A DNA stretch of 64,000 bases from Desulfolithobacter dissulfuricans (GTDB lineage: Bacteria; Desulfobacterota; Desulfobulbia; Desulfobulbales; Desulfobulbaceae), in NCBI RefSeq assembly GCF_025998535.1, contig NZ_AP024233.1:744001-808000 (forward strand), written 5' to 3'. Shown piece after piece: positions 19,076 through 27,138 of this stretch. Position 1 is the first letter of the stretch. Every line of letters begins with the position of its first letter. A model generated the notes under the pieces. It did not search any database and was not told where the DNA came from. It was given only the letters and a program-made list of their open reading frames with translations. A program made the position numbers and the translations under genes.

Positions 19076-19245
19076 TGATTACCATCAATCTTTGCCATTG
19101 AAACCGGTGTCGACCTCACCCGTTTCACGGGACGCCATAAACCCGTCCCTGGGGGCTTGACTGTGGCCATCCAGGCCACAGACACCCGTGAAACAAGTGA
19201 GGCCGACACCTTCAGGCATCGGTGGCTGAATTTCAGTGGTAATCA
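19076..19245. repeat. 170-bp palindromic MITE-like element, full copy
   Basis: The ends TGATTACCA (19076-19084) and TGGTAATCA (19237-19245) are perfect 9-bp inverted repeats. A 10-bp direct repeat AAACTGAAAT flanks the element (19065-19074 and 19247-19256), one base outside each end. Nearly the whole length can fold on itself: the paired blocks include GCCATTGA/TCGGTGGC, GGTGTCG/CGACACC, CCTCAC/GTGAGG and GTTTCAC/GTGAAAC. They enclose two hairpins (GGGACG/CGTCCC and TGTGGCC/GGCCACA). A second, left-truncated copy lies at 45631-45761. It encodes no protein. Confidence 0.8.
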
Positions 19246-19269
19246 CAAACTGAAATGGAGGTGTGAATC

Positions 19270-19611
19270 ATGGTAGACAATATCAGGAAATCAATACTGG
19301 TTGGGCTGGGGATTATCATGTTGAGTGGTCCTGCCTGGGCAGTGACCGATTACAGCAGCATGTCAACCGATGAACTGGCCGGCCTGCAAGGCACCATGCG
19401 CCAGACCACGGTGGAGGAGCGTAACGCCTTCCGGGACGAGTGGCGCAGCCGCCTGCAGCAGATGAGTCCCGAGGAACGGCAGCAGTATACCTCCGGAACC
19501 CGGGGACGGAACCGGGCCGGTATGGGGGCTGAAAACATGGGAAGCGGATATGGGACCGGGGATGGTTCCGGCCGCCAGCGTGGCCGGCAACGGGGCGGCG
19601 GACGCTGGTAA
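19270..19611 (+). CDS. Small secreted protein with Gly/Arg-rich tail
   Basis: The protein has 113 aa. The signal peptide (KSILVGLGIIMLSGPAWA) is followed by a short helical part (MSTDELAGLQGTM, EERNAFRDEWRSRLQQMSPEE). The last 40 residues are rich in Gly and Arg. The helical part resembles small DUF1104-type periplasmic proteins, but this is not certain. TGGAGG lies about 9 nt before the ATG. It sits directly after the MITE-like element, which may have inserted in its leader. Confidence 0.7.
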   Translation: MVDNIRKSILVGLGIIMLSGPAWAVTDYSSMSTDELAGLQGTMRQTTVEERNAFRDEWRSRLQQMSPEERQQYTSGTRGRNRAGMGAENMGSGYGTGDGSGRQRGRQRGGGRW

Positions 19612-19703
19612 CAGGGATGGCTGTTGTGAGCGGCGGGTAACCTCGACGGTCACAGCAATCATGTGCACAGCAGCAGGTACATCGTTGCTGTTTCCCTTCT
19701 GCC

Positions 19704-19743
19704 GGGGCTGTCAGGTGACTGGCAGCCCCTTTGTGTCCTTTTT
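19704..19743 (+). terminator. Probable intrinsic terminator
   Basis: The stem GGGGCTG/CAGCCCC with a 12-nt loop is followed by a T-rich stretch (TTTGTGTCCTTTTT). It is positioned about 90 bp after the small secreted protein gene. Confidence 0.55.
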
Positions 19744-19889
19744 CAAGGACTTCTGAAACGCGGTGCCCCTGGTGCCCCTATATATAATGTGGATAGCCAG
19801 ATAGCAGAAACTCAAGGATGATGGACCCGTAAAAAGTCCATCACTCTTTGAAGATGGCTAAGTTGAAAGAAATGAAGGAGACAGTTTCC

Positions 19890-20354
19890 ATGAAAAACGC
19901 GAAAATTTCGGCTTCAATACTGATTATGCTGTTGCTTACCTCCTGTACCAACATGCAGGTGGAAGACGGCAAGCATGGTCAGGTGGGCTCCATAACCGGG
20001 GCCATCGGCGGGGCCCTTGTCGGCCAGGCCATTGGCCGCAGTACCGAGGCAACTCTGATCGGCGCGGCCGTGGGAACCATGCTTGGCTACATGATCGGCA
20101 ATGAAATGGATAAGTATGACCGGGCCCGGCTCAACCGGGCCTTGGAATACACGCCCTCGGGAGAGCCGGCTGCCTGGACCAATCCGGATACCGGGAACAG
20201 CTACGAGGTGATCCCCAAACCGGCCTGGAAGGATCCGGAAGAGGAAAAGGTCTGCCGGGAGGCGGAAATCATCGCCACCATCGACGGTCGGACCGAACGG
20301 ACCTACACCACGGCCTGCCGTGATGCTTCGGGACGCTGGGTACTGCAGAACTGA
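19890..20354 (+). CDS. Glycine-zipper outer membrane lipoprotein
   Basis: The protein has 154 aa. The lipobox is LLTSC near residue 20. A glycine-zipper segment (GSITGAIGGALVGQAIG...LIGAAVGTMLGYMIG) spans about residues 34-72. This resembles the 17-kDa surface antigen / YMGG-like family. The C-terminal part is a small soluble domain with two cysteines. The start at 19890 is chosen because GAAGGAG lies 9 nt upstream. The function in this family is poorly known; envelope stability is commonly suggested. Confidence 0.8.
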   Translation: MKNAKISASILIMLLLTSCTNMQVEDGKHGQVGSITGAIGGALVGQAIGRSTEATLIGAAVGTMLGYMIGNEMDKYDRARLNRALEYTPSGEPAAWTNPDTGNSYEVIPKPAWKDPEEEKVCREAEIIATIDGRTERTYTTACRDASGRWVLQN

Positions 20355-20683
20355 TCAGGTCAAGTTGACTGACCATCACTGCCGGGCAGTGAAAGATGCT
20401 TGTGGCTGTTAATGGCCATTAACACCAGCTCGGTTATCCGGAAATCACCACGGTTATTGTGTAACCCCATAGTGATTTTCATTGGTCGAAGTCTTCGCTG
20501 TCTGTTGTGGCTGGGCCGTGCTGAATCCAGGAGTCTCCTTTCGGTCAATTACCTGGTCCTGCCATGTTGGTTAAGTTAATAAACCTCGGTGTTGACGGAC
20601 AGCTGTTAGTGCGTCAGTAGACAGGAAACCGTGATGTTGTTTCCTTATTGGGAGCAGCGGACCCCGCTGCTTACGGAAGACTA
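20355..20683. other. Non-coding region between convergent genes
   Basis: It holds two perfect hairpins, CACTGC-CGG-GCAGTG (20377-20391) and AGCAGCGG-ACC-CCGCTGCT (20653-20671). Neither has a T tract. They may help end transcription from the lipoprotein gene and from operon 2, but this is uncertain. No gene was seen. Confidence 0.5.
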
Positions 20684-21268
20684 TCAGAATTCTATGTAGT
20701 CGTAGTCGACAATCTCCTCCGGGTCTCCCTCAGAATGTTTACGATAATAGACCATCTTGTCGAAGGTCGGCTTGTAAATAATGACGATGGAGTTTTCTTT
20801 GTCGACAAATCCTTCCTTTTGCCCGGGAGGATAGTATCGAAAGAGAACCAGGACGTTGGTATATTCATGAATTTCCACTTCAGCGACCCCGGCCAGACTT
20901 TTGGAGGTTGTTTTGCGGACCGCTTTTCTTGATCCAAGACCACTGACCATTTTCCCGATATAGTCTTCATTGATCAGGTGGTCGATGGACTTGTCACCAT
21001 AATATCGTGTAACCGAGGCAAGCTGGTTTTCAAAGAGCTTGAATTCGACACGGTCCACATACTCTTCCGGGTGGAGCAGGCGGAAACGGGTGACGTGGAA
21101 TGCATCTTCGTCGACAAATTCAACCCCTGGAAACCGCTGCTCAATAACAGGAAACGGGCTGTTCCATGGAATACCCATGTACCCACCCGTTTCCTGTCCA
21201 TACGCCACAAAACCGTTTCCAAGGATAAGGAGGAAAAGAAAGAGGCAAACAACAGGGTAACGGTTCAT
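20684..21268 (-). CDS. Secreted protein of unknown function, end of operon 2
   Basis: The protein has 194 aa. A signal peptide (MNRYPVVCLFLFLLILGNGFVAYG) is followed by a soluble domain with no cysteines after the signal and no family I recognise. The text GGYMGIPWNSPFPVIEQRFPGVEF resembles small periplasmic proteins of the type that start with a conserved GIPWG-like motif. The ATG at 21268 overlaps the torD stop codon (ATGA), so translation is probably coupled to operon 2. Operon 1 has no counterpart. A role tied to the respiratory enzyme is inferred from location only. Confidence 0.7.
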   Translation of the reverse strand: MNRYPVVCLFLFLLILGNGFVAYGQETGGYMGIPWNSPFPVIEQRFPGVEFVDEDAFHVTRFRLLHPEEYVDRVEFKLFENQLASVTRYYGDKSIDHLINEDYIGKMVSGLGSRKAVRKTTSKSLAGVAEVEIHEYTNVLVLFRYYPPGQKEGFVDKENSIVIIYKPTFDKMVYYRKHSEGDPEEIVDYDYIEF

Positions 21269-21912
21269 ACTGGGGCGCATTCTTCTGTTGATTCGGTAAT
21301 GATTCTGTTTTCCTGCTCAAGCAGGAGTTGGAGCAATACAGCCATTTCCCGGTAAAAGGGAAGTGTTGCCCTCTCTGCCACTTTTGTTAGAAATTCAGGG
21401 GCCCACGCCAGGAGGTGTTCCGTGAAAAACCTTTTTTTTATCTTCATCAGGTTGTCGGCAAGTTCCATTTCGCCATCATCGACGGCCTGGGCATATCGCT
21501 CCTCGAGTTTCTGGATAAATTCAAGCTCGACAGCGATGTGATCAGGCATGCCGCCAAACTCCGGCTTATAACTGAGCCCGGTGGCCTCGATGAATTTCTT
21601 GACCGCCACTGTATCCGCTCCCCAGAGGGTGCCGTAATCACCGTCATCCCGGACATGATGCACGGATTCATGGGGAGATATGAAATGACCGGGACCCAGG
21701 AACAGCCCGGCAAATTCCACCGCAAGCTGGTCCACTATTTCTGCGGCATCGCCGCTGTAAAAATCCTCGCCAAGATCTATTTTCAGCTCTGTGAAAAGTT
21801 CGCGAAAGTCTGCACTGCGCAGTTGAGCCAGCAGTTCAGGACTGACCTCGGTGGCAAAGATATTTGCCAGCAGACCATATAGTCCGGCAATTCCACTGTT
21901 AGAGTTCCGCAC
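21265..21912 (-). CDS. TorD-family molybdoenzyme maturation chaperone (operon 2)
   Basis: A helical protein of 215 aa. TorD features are AVEFAGLFLGPGHFISPHESVH and the PDHIAVELEFIQKLEERYA motif. It starts at a GTG with GAGGGG upstream. It follows the molybdoenzyme gene after 92 bp and is coupled to the next gene by a 4-bp overlap. It would bind the Tat signal and insert the cofactor into the enzyme encoded at 22005-24536. It is a distant paralogue of 8411-9037. Confidence 0.9.
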   Translation of the reverse strand: MRNSNSGIAGLYGLLANIFATEVSPELLAQLRSADFRELFTELKIDLGEDFYSGDAAEIVDQLAVEFAGLFLGPGHFISPHESVHHVRDDGDYGTLWGADTVAVKKFIEATGLSYKPEFGGMPDHIAVELEFIQKLEERYAQAVDDGEMELADNLMKIKKRFFTEHLLAWAPEFLTKVAERATLPFYREMAVLLQLLLEQENRIITESTEECAPV

Positions 21913-22004
21913 GATACATTTCCCCTCTAAAAGATTTATAGTCAGTCGTCATGGACCTGACCGGGAAGATACAGCACCTTCCCGGTCAGATTCTCATGTC
22001 AGGC

Positions 22005-24536
22005 TCAGGCCTTGCTTACAGTGACGACCGTATCCATCCAGCGCATCTGGCCGCTGATAGGATCCGGTTCGTTGGCAATCGCCCAGTTGGGGTGGACACC
22101 ATAGGTGTTCCACCATTTCAGTTTGAGATCCGGATCGTTGTCGGTTCCGAAAGGGGATTTCCTCCCTGATGCGTAGCGGCCTGATTCCATTCTCCCGAGG
22201 TGGTACGAGATGGCTATTGCACCGGGTACGATCATCTCGTTGACATAGGCCTTGATGGAAATTTCGCCAATAGGAGACGAGAGTTTGATCTTGTCGCCGT
22301 TTTTGATCCCCAGCGAGGCCGCAGTCTTCGAGTTGATCCAGGCCGGATTGTCATGGAACATCTCGGTCAGCCATTTACAGTGGGTGGAGCGGGAGTGGAT
22401 CTGGACCGGTACCTTGTAGGTGGTCAGTACCAGCTGATTACTGGCCATTTCCTTATGCTCGGGAATCCCCTTCCATGCCGGCAGAGGATCAAAGCCCTTA
22501 TCTTTGAGAATGGCTGAATAGAGTTCGAAATAACCGGTCTTGTTGATCTTGTCGGGCTTGAATCCTTTGTAGACCTTGTTGCCGATCTTCTGGCCCACAT
22601 ATCCCTTATAGGCATAATGTGTGCCGGAATACCCCTTGGATTTTGCTTCGGCCTCGTTCTTGGCCTTGGACTTCTTCCAGTTCCAGTAAACGCCGGTGGC
22701 TTCGTCAAATATGATACCGTCCTTTTGCAGATCAGCATCCTTGACGATTTTCTTGTGAGTGTCAAAGGCCGGTTTTTCGTCGGGATTATGATAAACACCA
22801 TGTTTCTTCATGTACTCGAAGGCCCCTCCTGGTAATCCTTTCAGGGCCGGCGTCATTTCACAGGAGAGCCGGACAAACTCCTCCATGCTGTTGAAGCCGA
22901 GCGGCATCCCCATTCTGTTGGCCAGATCACAGAGCACGTCGCTGAAGTTTCTACTTTCACCCAGAGGCTCCACTACGGGCTGGCGCAGCTCATATTCGGC
23001 GACCTGTGTCGGTGACGCATTGCCATCCCAGTCCCAGCGTTCAAGATAGCTGGTATCGGGCAGAATCAGATCAGCCAGGCGGCTGGACTCGTCATAAACA
23101 ATGTTTGAGGTGACGGTAAAGGGCATCAGCTTCTCATCGGAGAGAATGTCGATGTTTTCCTGGCATTCACCATTTACATAGACTGGATTGTAGCAGTACC
23201 AGAAATATATTTCAGGCCGTCCATGTGAACCGTCCTTGATCATCTTGAGCACCGACTGGCACTCTCCATGGGTCGGCAGTGCAGATTTCGATCCACTGGT
23301 AATCTTCAGTTTTTTGGCTTTCGGTTTCACCTTGGGCCCTTTGGGGTATTTCCAGTGGGGTGCGACCGCTTTGCAACGACCTCCGCGATTGTTGATGTTG
23401 CCGGTGATCATCCCCAGCATCTGGGCCGCACGCTCGCCGTCGGTTCCATTGTAATGAGCGACAAGGCCGCGATAACTGATCACAACAGCGGCCTTGGCCC
23501 TGGCGAATTCCCGGGCGTATTTCTTGATGTTGGCCGCCGGAACACCGCTTATTTTTTCCGCCCACTCGGGAGTGTACTGTTGCAGATGCTGTTTCAGGGC
23601 CGCAATTTTTTCATCGGTAGACGCGTTGACGTCCTCGGTGGCCCTGATAAAGGTGAACGCGTCGCGGTCGTAAAGGTTTTCCTGCATGATCACGTTGTTC
23701 ATGGCCAGGAGAACCGCCAGGTCGGTCCCCGGACGAACCGGTTCCCATTTCGTCGATTTTGACGCGGTATAGGATAATCTCACGTCAAAGGTGATCACCG
23801 GGACATTCCGCTCCACCTTGGCCTTGATCAAACGCTGGGCCGTCGGAATATGATTGGTATGGGCCTCGAGAACACTGGAGCCGAAATTCAACACATAGTC
23901 GGTGTTGTCGAAGTCCCAGTTGTCATAATGCTTGCCCCAGGTCAGTTCCTGAGCTGTCCATTTTCCGCCCTCGCAGATCGATGTGTGACCGGAAATGGTT
24001 TTGGAACCATAGGTGCCCATGAACACGGTCTTCGGCAGTTTGGAGGAACTGCCTTTGGCCCGGCCGTAGTGGTACATGAACTTTTCCGGATGTCCCTCGT
24101 CCCGCAATTTTTTCATACGGGCAGCGAGATCGGTCAGTGCCTCGTCCCAGGAGATACGTTTGTATTTACCATCCCCCCGCTTGCCGGCACGTTTCAGGGG
24201 ATAGAGAATCCTGTCCGGGAAATAGACCTGGTTGATTCCAGCCTGTCCCTTGGAGCATATCTTTCCCATACTGCGGATAGAGTTGGGCTGGCCTTCGATC
24301 TTGACCACCCGGCCATCTTCAACAAAGGCAATCTTGGGATCTCTGGTCACGCAGTTATAACAGATTGTCGGAACCGCTTTTCGTTCCTTGCCGGTTTCCG
24401 GGTTGAAGTCCCGCCCACCGTTGGCCAGCTTGATCGAGCCGGCCAGAGCATTGCCAGTCATTGCCTTGCCGGCGCCCATCAGTACACTGCTGGCCGCGGC
24501 CAGTTTCAACACGTTGCGGCGGCTGAGTTTTTTCAT
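22005..24536 (-). CDS. Tat-exported molybdopterin oxidoreductase, catalytic subunit (operon 2)
   Basis: The protein has 843 aa. The Tat signal is KKLSRRNVLKLAAAS. The iron-sulfur motif reads C59-x2-C62-x3-D66...C94: the third cysteine is replaced by Asp. Cys188 in GHTSICEG is the probable molybdenum ligand, as in the PsrA/PhsA/TtrA/ArrA group. DRLSYTASKS-type text (FDVRLSYTASKSTKW) and the C-terminal MGD-binding domain (SLGIKNGDKIKLSSPIGEI) are present. Neither the RGRY motif of ArrA nor the GRGWG motif of ArxA was seen; the corresponding place reads YHYGRAKGSS. It is uninterrupted, unlike its paralogue in operon 1. The substrate is not determined; a sulfur compound or a metalloid oxyanion is likely. 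Confidence 0.92.
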   Translation of the reverse strand: MKKLSRRNVLKLAAASSVLMGAGKAMTGNALAGSIKLANGGRDFNPETGKERKAVPTICYNCVTRDPKIAFVEDGRVVKIEGQPNSIRSMGKICSKGQAGINQVYFPDRILYPLKRAGKRGDGKYKRISWDEALTDLAARMKKLRDEGHPEKFMYHYGRAKGSSSKLPKTVFMGTYGSKTISGHTSICEGGKWTAQELTWGKHYDNWDFDNTDYVLNFGSSVLEAHTNHIPTAQRLIKAKVERNVPVITFDVRLSYTASKSTKWEPVRPGTDLAVLLAMNNVIMQENLYDRDAFTFIRATEDVNASTDEKIAALKQHLQQYTPEWAEKISGVPAANIKKYAREFARAKAAVVISYRGLVAHYNGTDGERAAQMLGMITGNINNRGGRCKAVAPHWKYPKGPKVKPKAKKLKITSGSKSALPTHGECQSVLKMIKDGSHGRPEIYFWYCYNPVYVNGECQENIDILSDEKLMPFTVTSNIVYDESSRLADLILPDTSYLERWDWDGNASPTQVAEYELRQPVVEPLGESRNFSDVLCDLANRMGMPLGFNSMEEFVRLSCEMTPALKGLPGGAFEYMKKHGVYHNPDEKPAFDTHKKIVKDADLQKDGIIFDEATGVYWNWKKSKAKNEAEAKSKGYSGTHYAYKGYVGQKIGNKVYKGFKPDKINKTGYFELYSAILKDKGFDPLPAWKGIPEHKEMASNQLVLTTYKVPVQIHSRSTHCKWLTEMFHDNPAWINSKTAASLGIKNGDKIKLSSPIGEISIKAYVNEMIVPGAIAISYHLGRMESGRYASGRKSPFGTDNDPDLKLKWWNTYGVHPNWAIANEPDPISGQMRWMDTVVTVSKA

Positions 24537-24580
24537 TATTCAATTCCTCCTGTATCCAAACAGATTAGTGGTCTCGCTTG

Positions 24581-25447
24581 TTATTCAACGATGTCGCGGT
24601 ACTCTGCGAGCTTGTCTTTCTCGTCAAAAGAGTAGTCAGCCAGCACACCGTCCGGATCGATGTAAAAAATGTTGGGCATGGTCTTGGCTTCAGGCTTCAT
24701 GGTCGTCTTGTCCCGGTTCTCAAGCAGCTTGAACTCCCTGGCAAGCCTGGCGACCTCGCTGTCGGGATCGTTGAGGTCTCCAAAGATTCTGGCCCCTGCG
24801 GCGCAGGTATTGACACAGGCCGGCGTCACGCCTTCGTCCAGGCGGTGGACGCAGGAAGTGCACTTGACAATGGCGTGCTTGCTTTTGTCTTTCCCGGCCG
24901 CCTTGCGCTTGTTGAAGGTTCTGGCGCCATAGGGACAGGCGTCGATGCACTTGCCGCATCCCGTGCAGGAGTCGTTGTCGAGCAGGATCAGCCCGTCCGG
25001 ACGCTTGTAGGTGGCCCCGCCACGATAGCGGATTTTTTTTCCTTCCGGAGTGATGAAAACCCGCCGGTCCTTGGGGTACTCGGGACAGACCTTGACGCAG
25101 GGCGGCACGGTCATCTTGCCGACCTTTTCCGTCCCTTCGCAGTGGTTGCAGCGTCGGGGAATCGTTGTCCGCCTTGTGTCAGGGTATTTTCCGGTGACAA
25201 CCTGTTTGACCACGGTCTTGAACGCGCCCAGCGGCACATCGTACTCTGCCTTGCAGGCCACTGTACAGGCCCGGCAGCCCATACAGCGCCGAAGATCCAT
25301 GATCATCACCCAGTGGGGAGCCTTTGCCCGGGCAGCCCCGGCTTCTTTGGGCTGCAATAGACTTGTCGACATCAATCCGGCTGCGACCACGGCAGCTCCG
25401 GAAACGCGAAGCATTTCCCTGCGATCATCTGTTCTGTTGGTGCTCAT
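24581..25447 (-). CDS. Four-cluster ferredoxin subunit with Tat signal (operon 2)
   Basis: The protein has 288 aa. The N-terminus has a twin-arginine-like DDRREMLRVSG segment and a hydrophobic stretch. Cysteine groups CMGCRACTVAC, CNHCEG...CVKVC, CTGCGKCIDACPYG and CTSCVHR...CVNTC indicate four [4Fe-4S] clusters. It carries electrons between the dodecaheme cytochrome and the molybdenum subunit. The segment ITPEGKKIRY-x2-GATYKRPDG is shared nearly word for word with the operon 1 protein, showing common descent. It is flanked by the cytochrome gene (127 bp away) and the molybdoenzyme gene (44 bp away). Confidence 0.93.
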   Translation of the reverse strand: MSTNRTDDRREMLRVSGAAVVAAGLMSTSLLQPKEAGAARAKAPHWVMIMDLRRCMGCRACTVACKAEYDVPLGAFKTVVKQVVTGKYPDTRRTTIPRRCNHCEGTEKVGKMTVPPCVKVCPEYPKDRRVFITPEGKKIRYRGGATYKRPDGLILLDNDSCTGCGKCIDACPYGARTFNKRKAAGKDKSKHAIVKCTSCVHRLDEGVTPACVNTCAAGARIFGDLNDPDSEVARLAREFKLLENRDKTTMKPEAKTMPNIFYIDPDGVLADYSFDEKDKLAEYRDIVE

Positions 25448-25573
25448 GACCTCCTCCTCTTTTCGTTTTTCTGGTTAGGCGCGGATCAGGGCGCCCGGGC
25501 CAACCCGGTTCTCCTGAAACCACTGTTTCAGGATACACATGTGTTTTCACTGCTCCTGGAGCGGCAGTTACCG

Positions 25574-26983
25574 TCACTGTCGGTTCTCCTCTGTTGCATT
25601 TTGTTCTTCAGCCAGGGGTTCCAGTTCATCCAGCACTGCGTATATGCTGTTCATCGCCTCGTCGATGAGCATGATGGCATATTTTTTGTTGTGGACCCCA
25701 TTGCCATAGACAACTATGTCCAGGGCCTGCTGTCCTTTGGCGATCTGCTCCTTGAAGGCCGCAACCCGTTCGGGATCGAGCCTGTCTTTGAATTCGTCCA
25801 GCAGGGCAAGGGCCCGGTCGTGATTCTCCTTGGCAAAGGCGACCTCGCCCTGAACTTCTTTTTCCCAGTCGGCGAGCAGTTTTTCATGATCCTTTGTATG
25901 ACAGTCCACGCATGCCCTGGCTGCCCCGCGAAGAACAGGTTCGCCTTTCAGTACCTCTTGTTTCTGATGGCAGCCCAAACAGTTGGTCTTGACGTTATAC
26001 ATGAGGTTCGGTGTCGCCGGCACTTCACCATAGGGATTGCCGACAAGGAGGGCCTTCTGGTAGCTGTGATGGTCCGGGTGACAGCTGGCGCAGTTCAGCC
26101 GGGCCGCCTCGATGAAATCACTTTCCTTGTGGACGATCGGCTGGTGGCAGTCAGCGCACTGGGCCTTCTGCTTAGCCACGTGTTCGCTGTGCATCAGCTT
26201 CATGTCATTCTTCTTGGCCAGTACCGCTGTATCACTGTGGCATTCTTTGCAGGCCCTGGGCATGAGGGCTGTCTCGCCGCGTATCATCTGGTAATGACAG
26301 CTCTGACAGGCAACACCGGCCTTCTCAAGGCTCTGATGGGTAATAATCTTTTCATCCTTGTCCGGCTGGGCATTCTTTTTCTGCGACTGCAGAGGCGTTG
26401 TCGGGATCTCATGACAGAGATTGCACGCCCCCCGTCCCTTGTTGAAGTCACTCTTCCTGAAGTGGCAGATATAGCACTGTTCCTTGGGCACCTCGAAATG
26501 CTTCTCGTCGCCAGCCTTGATATGGCAGGTCGTGCAGTGCATTTCCTGTCCCGGGATGGTTTTGTCGAAATGGGTTTTGTGGGTGAAGCTGACCTTTTTC
26601 TTTTCGCCGTACTTCAGCTTCTTGTCCATGAACTGGTCTGCAGGGTGGCACTTTGAAGTTGTACAGGAGATGTCAGCGATGTGGGTGGCTTTGCGGACCT
26701 CTTTTTCATCACTTGAGAGATAGGTGAACAACTGGCCCAATCCCTTGAATTTGGCGTGGAGGGTCATCTTTTCGCCCGGTGCGTAGTGGCAATCCACGCA
26801 GCGGACCTCGACCTTGCCGGATTTGCCATGTTTTGACGCCTGCCAGGTCTTGTAGGGTTTGTCCATTATATGGCATTTGGTCCCGCAGAACTGCGGTTTT
26901 GCCGTGTACGATTCAACCGAGAGAACCCCGGCGGCAGCCAGAAAAACAATCAGAACAATTGTCAGTACAATTCCTTTCTTCAT
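25574..26983 (-). CDS. NapC/NirT-like membrane-anchored dodecaheme cytochrome c (operon 2)
   Basis: The protein has 469 aa. An N-terminal transmembrane helix (MKKGIVLTIVLIVFLAAAGVL) is followed by CGTKCHIMDKPY. Twelve heme sites occur in the same order and with the same unusual spacings as in the operon 1 protein: first CxxxCH, third CxxxxCH (CTTSKCH). The heme-free helical C-terminus ends in VVYGNGVHNKKYAIMLIDEA, also shared. The probable role is quinol oxidation and electron delivery to the periplasmic ferredoxin subunit. It is the first gene of operon 2, and AAGGAG lies about 10 nt before the ATG. A sigma-54 promoter is 47 bp upstream. Confidence 0.93.
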   Translation of the reverse strand: MKKGIVLTIVLIVFLAAAGVLSVESYTAKPQFCGTKCHIMDKPYKTWQASKHGKSGKVEVRCVDCHYAPGEKMTLHAKFKGLGQLFTYLSSDEKEVRKATHIADISCTTSKCHPADQFMDKKLKYGEKKKVSFTHKTHFDKTIPGQEMHCTTCHIKAGDEKHFEVPKEQCYICHFRKSDFNKGRGACNLCHEIPTTPLQSQKKNAQPDKDEKIITHQSLEKAGVACQSCHYQMIRGETALMPRACKECHSDTAVLAKKNDMKLMHSEHVAKQKAQCADCHQPIVHKESDFIEAARLNCASCHPDHHSYQKALLVGNPYGEVPATPNLMYNVKTNCLGCHQKQEVLKGEPVLRGAARACVDCHTKDHEKLLADWEKEVQGEVAFAKENHDRALALLDEFKDRLDPERVAAFKEQIAKGQQALDIVVYGNGVHNKKYAIMLIDEAMNSIYAVLDELEPLAEEQNATEENRQ

Positions 26984-27029
26984 TCAGGCAGTCTCCTTGT
27001 TGGGAAAAATAGCTTTATTCCCACTCTAA

Positions 27030-27045
27030 TGCATAAAGAGTGCCA
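27030..27045 (-). promoter_or_regulatory. Sigma-54 promoter of respiratory operon 2
   Basis: On the minus strand it reads TGGCACTCTTTATGCA, with the invariant GG and GC separated by exactly 10 nt. The -12 side ends about 47 nt before the cytochrome start codon. The next operon upstream encodes a sigma-54 activator, the likely regulator. No equally good site was found before operon 1. Confidence 0.82.
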
Positions 27046-27138
27046 GTGGAAATCTGCCTGAAATTACATGAAAAATTTTAGAAAAAGCGACGGGAGGGGC
27101 GGGAATGCTTATGGAGTATACAGGGGCTTGTCTATTTT

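Noticed and set aside
22005-24536. Naming the operon 2 enzyme as arsenate reductase ArrA or arsenite oxidase ArxA because of the ArxXSR-like regulators and nearby arsenic genes
   Set aside because: The RGRY motif of ArrA and the GRGWG motif of ArxA were not found; the matching place reads YHYGRAKGSS. The substrate is left open.
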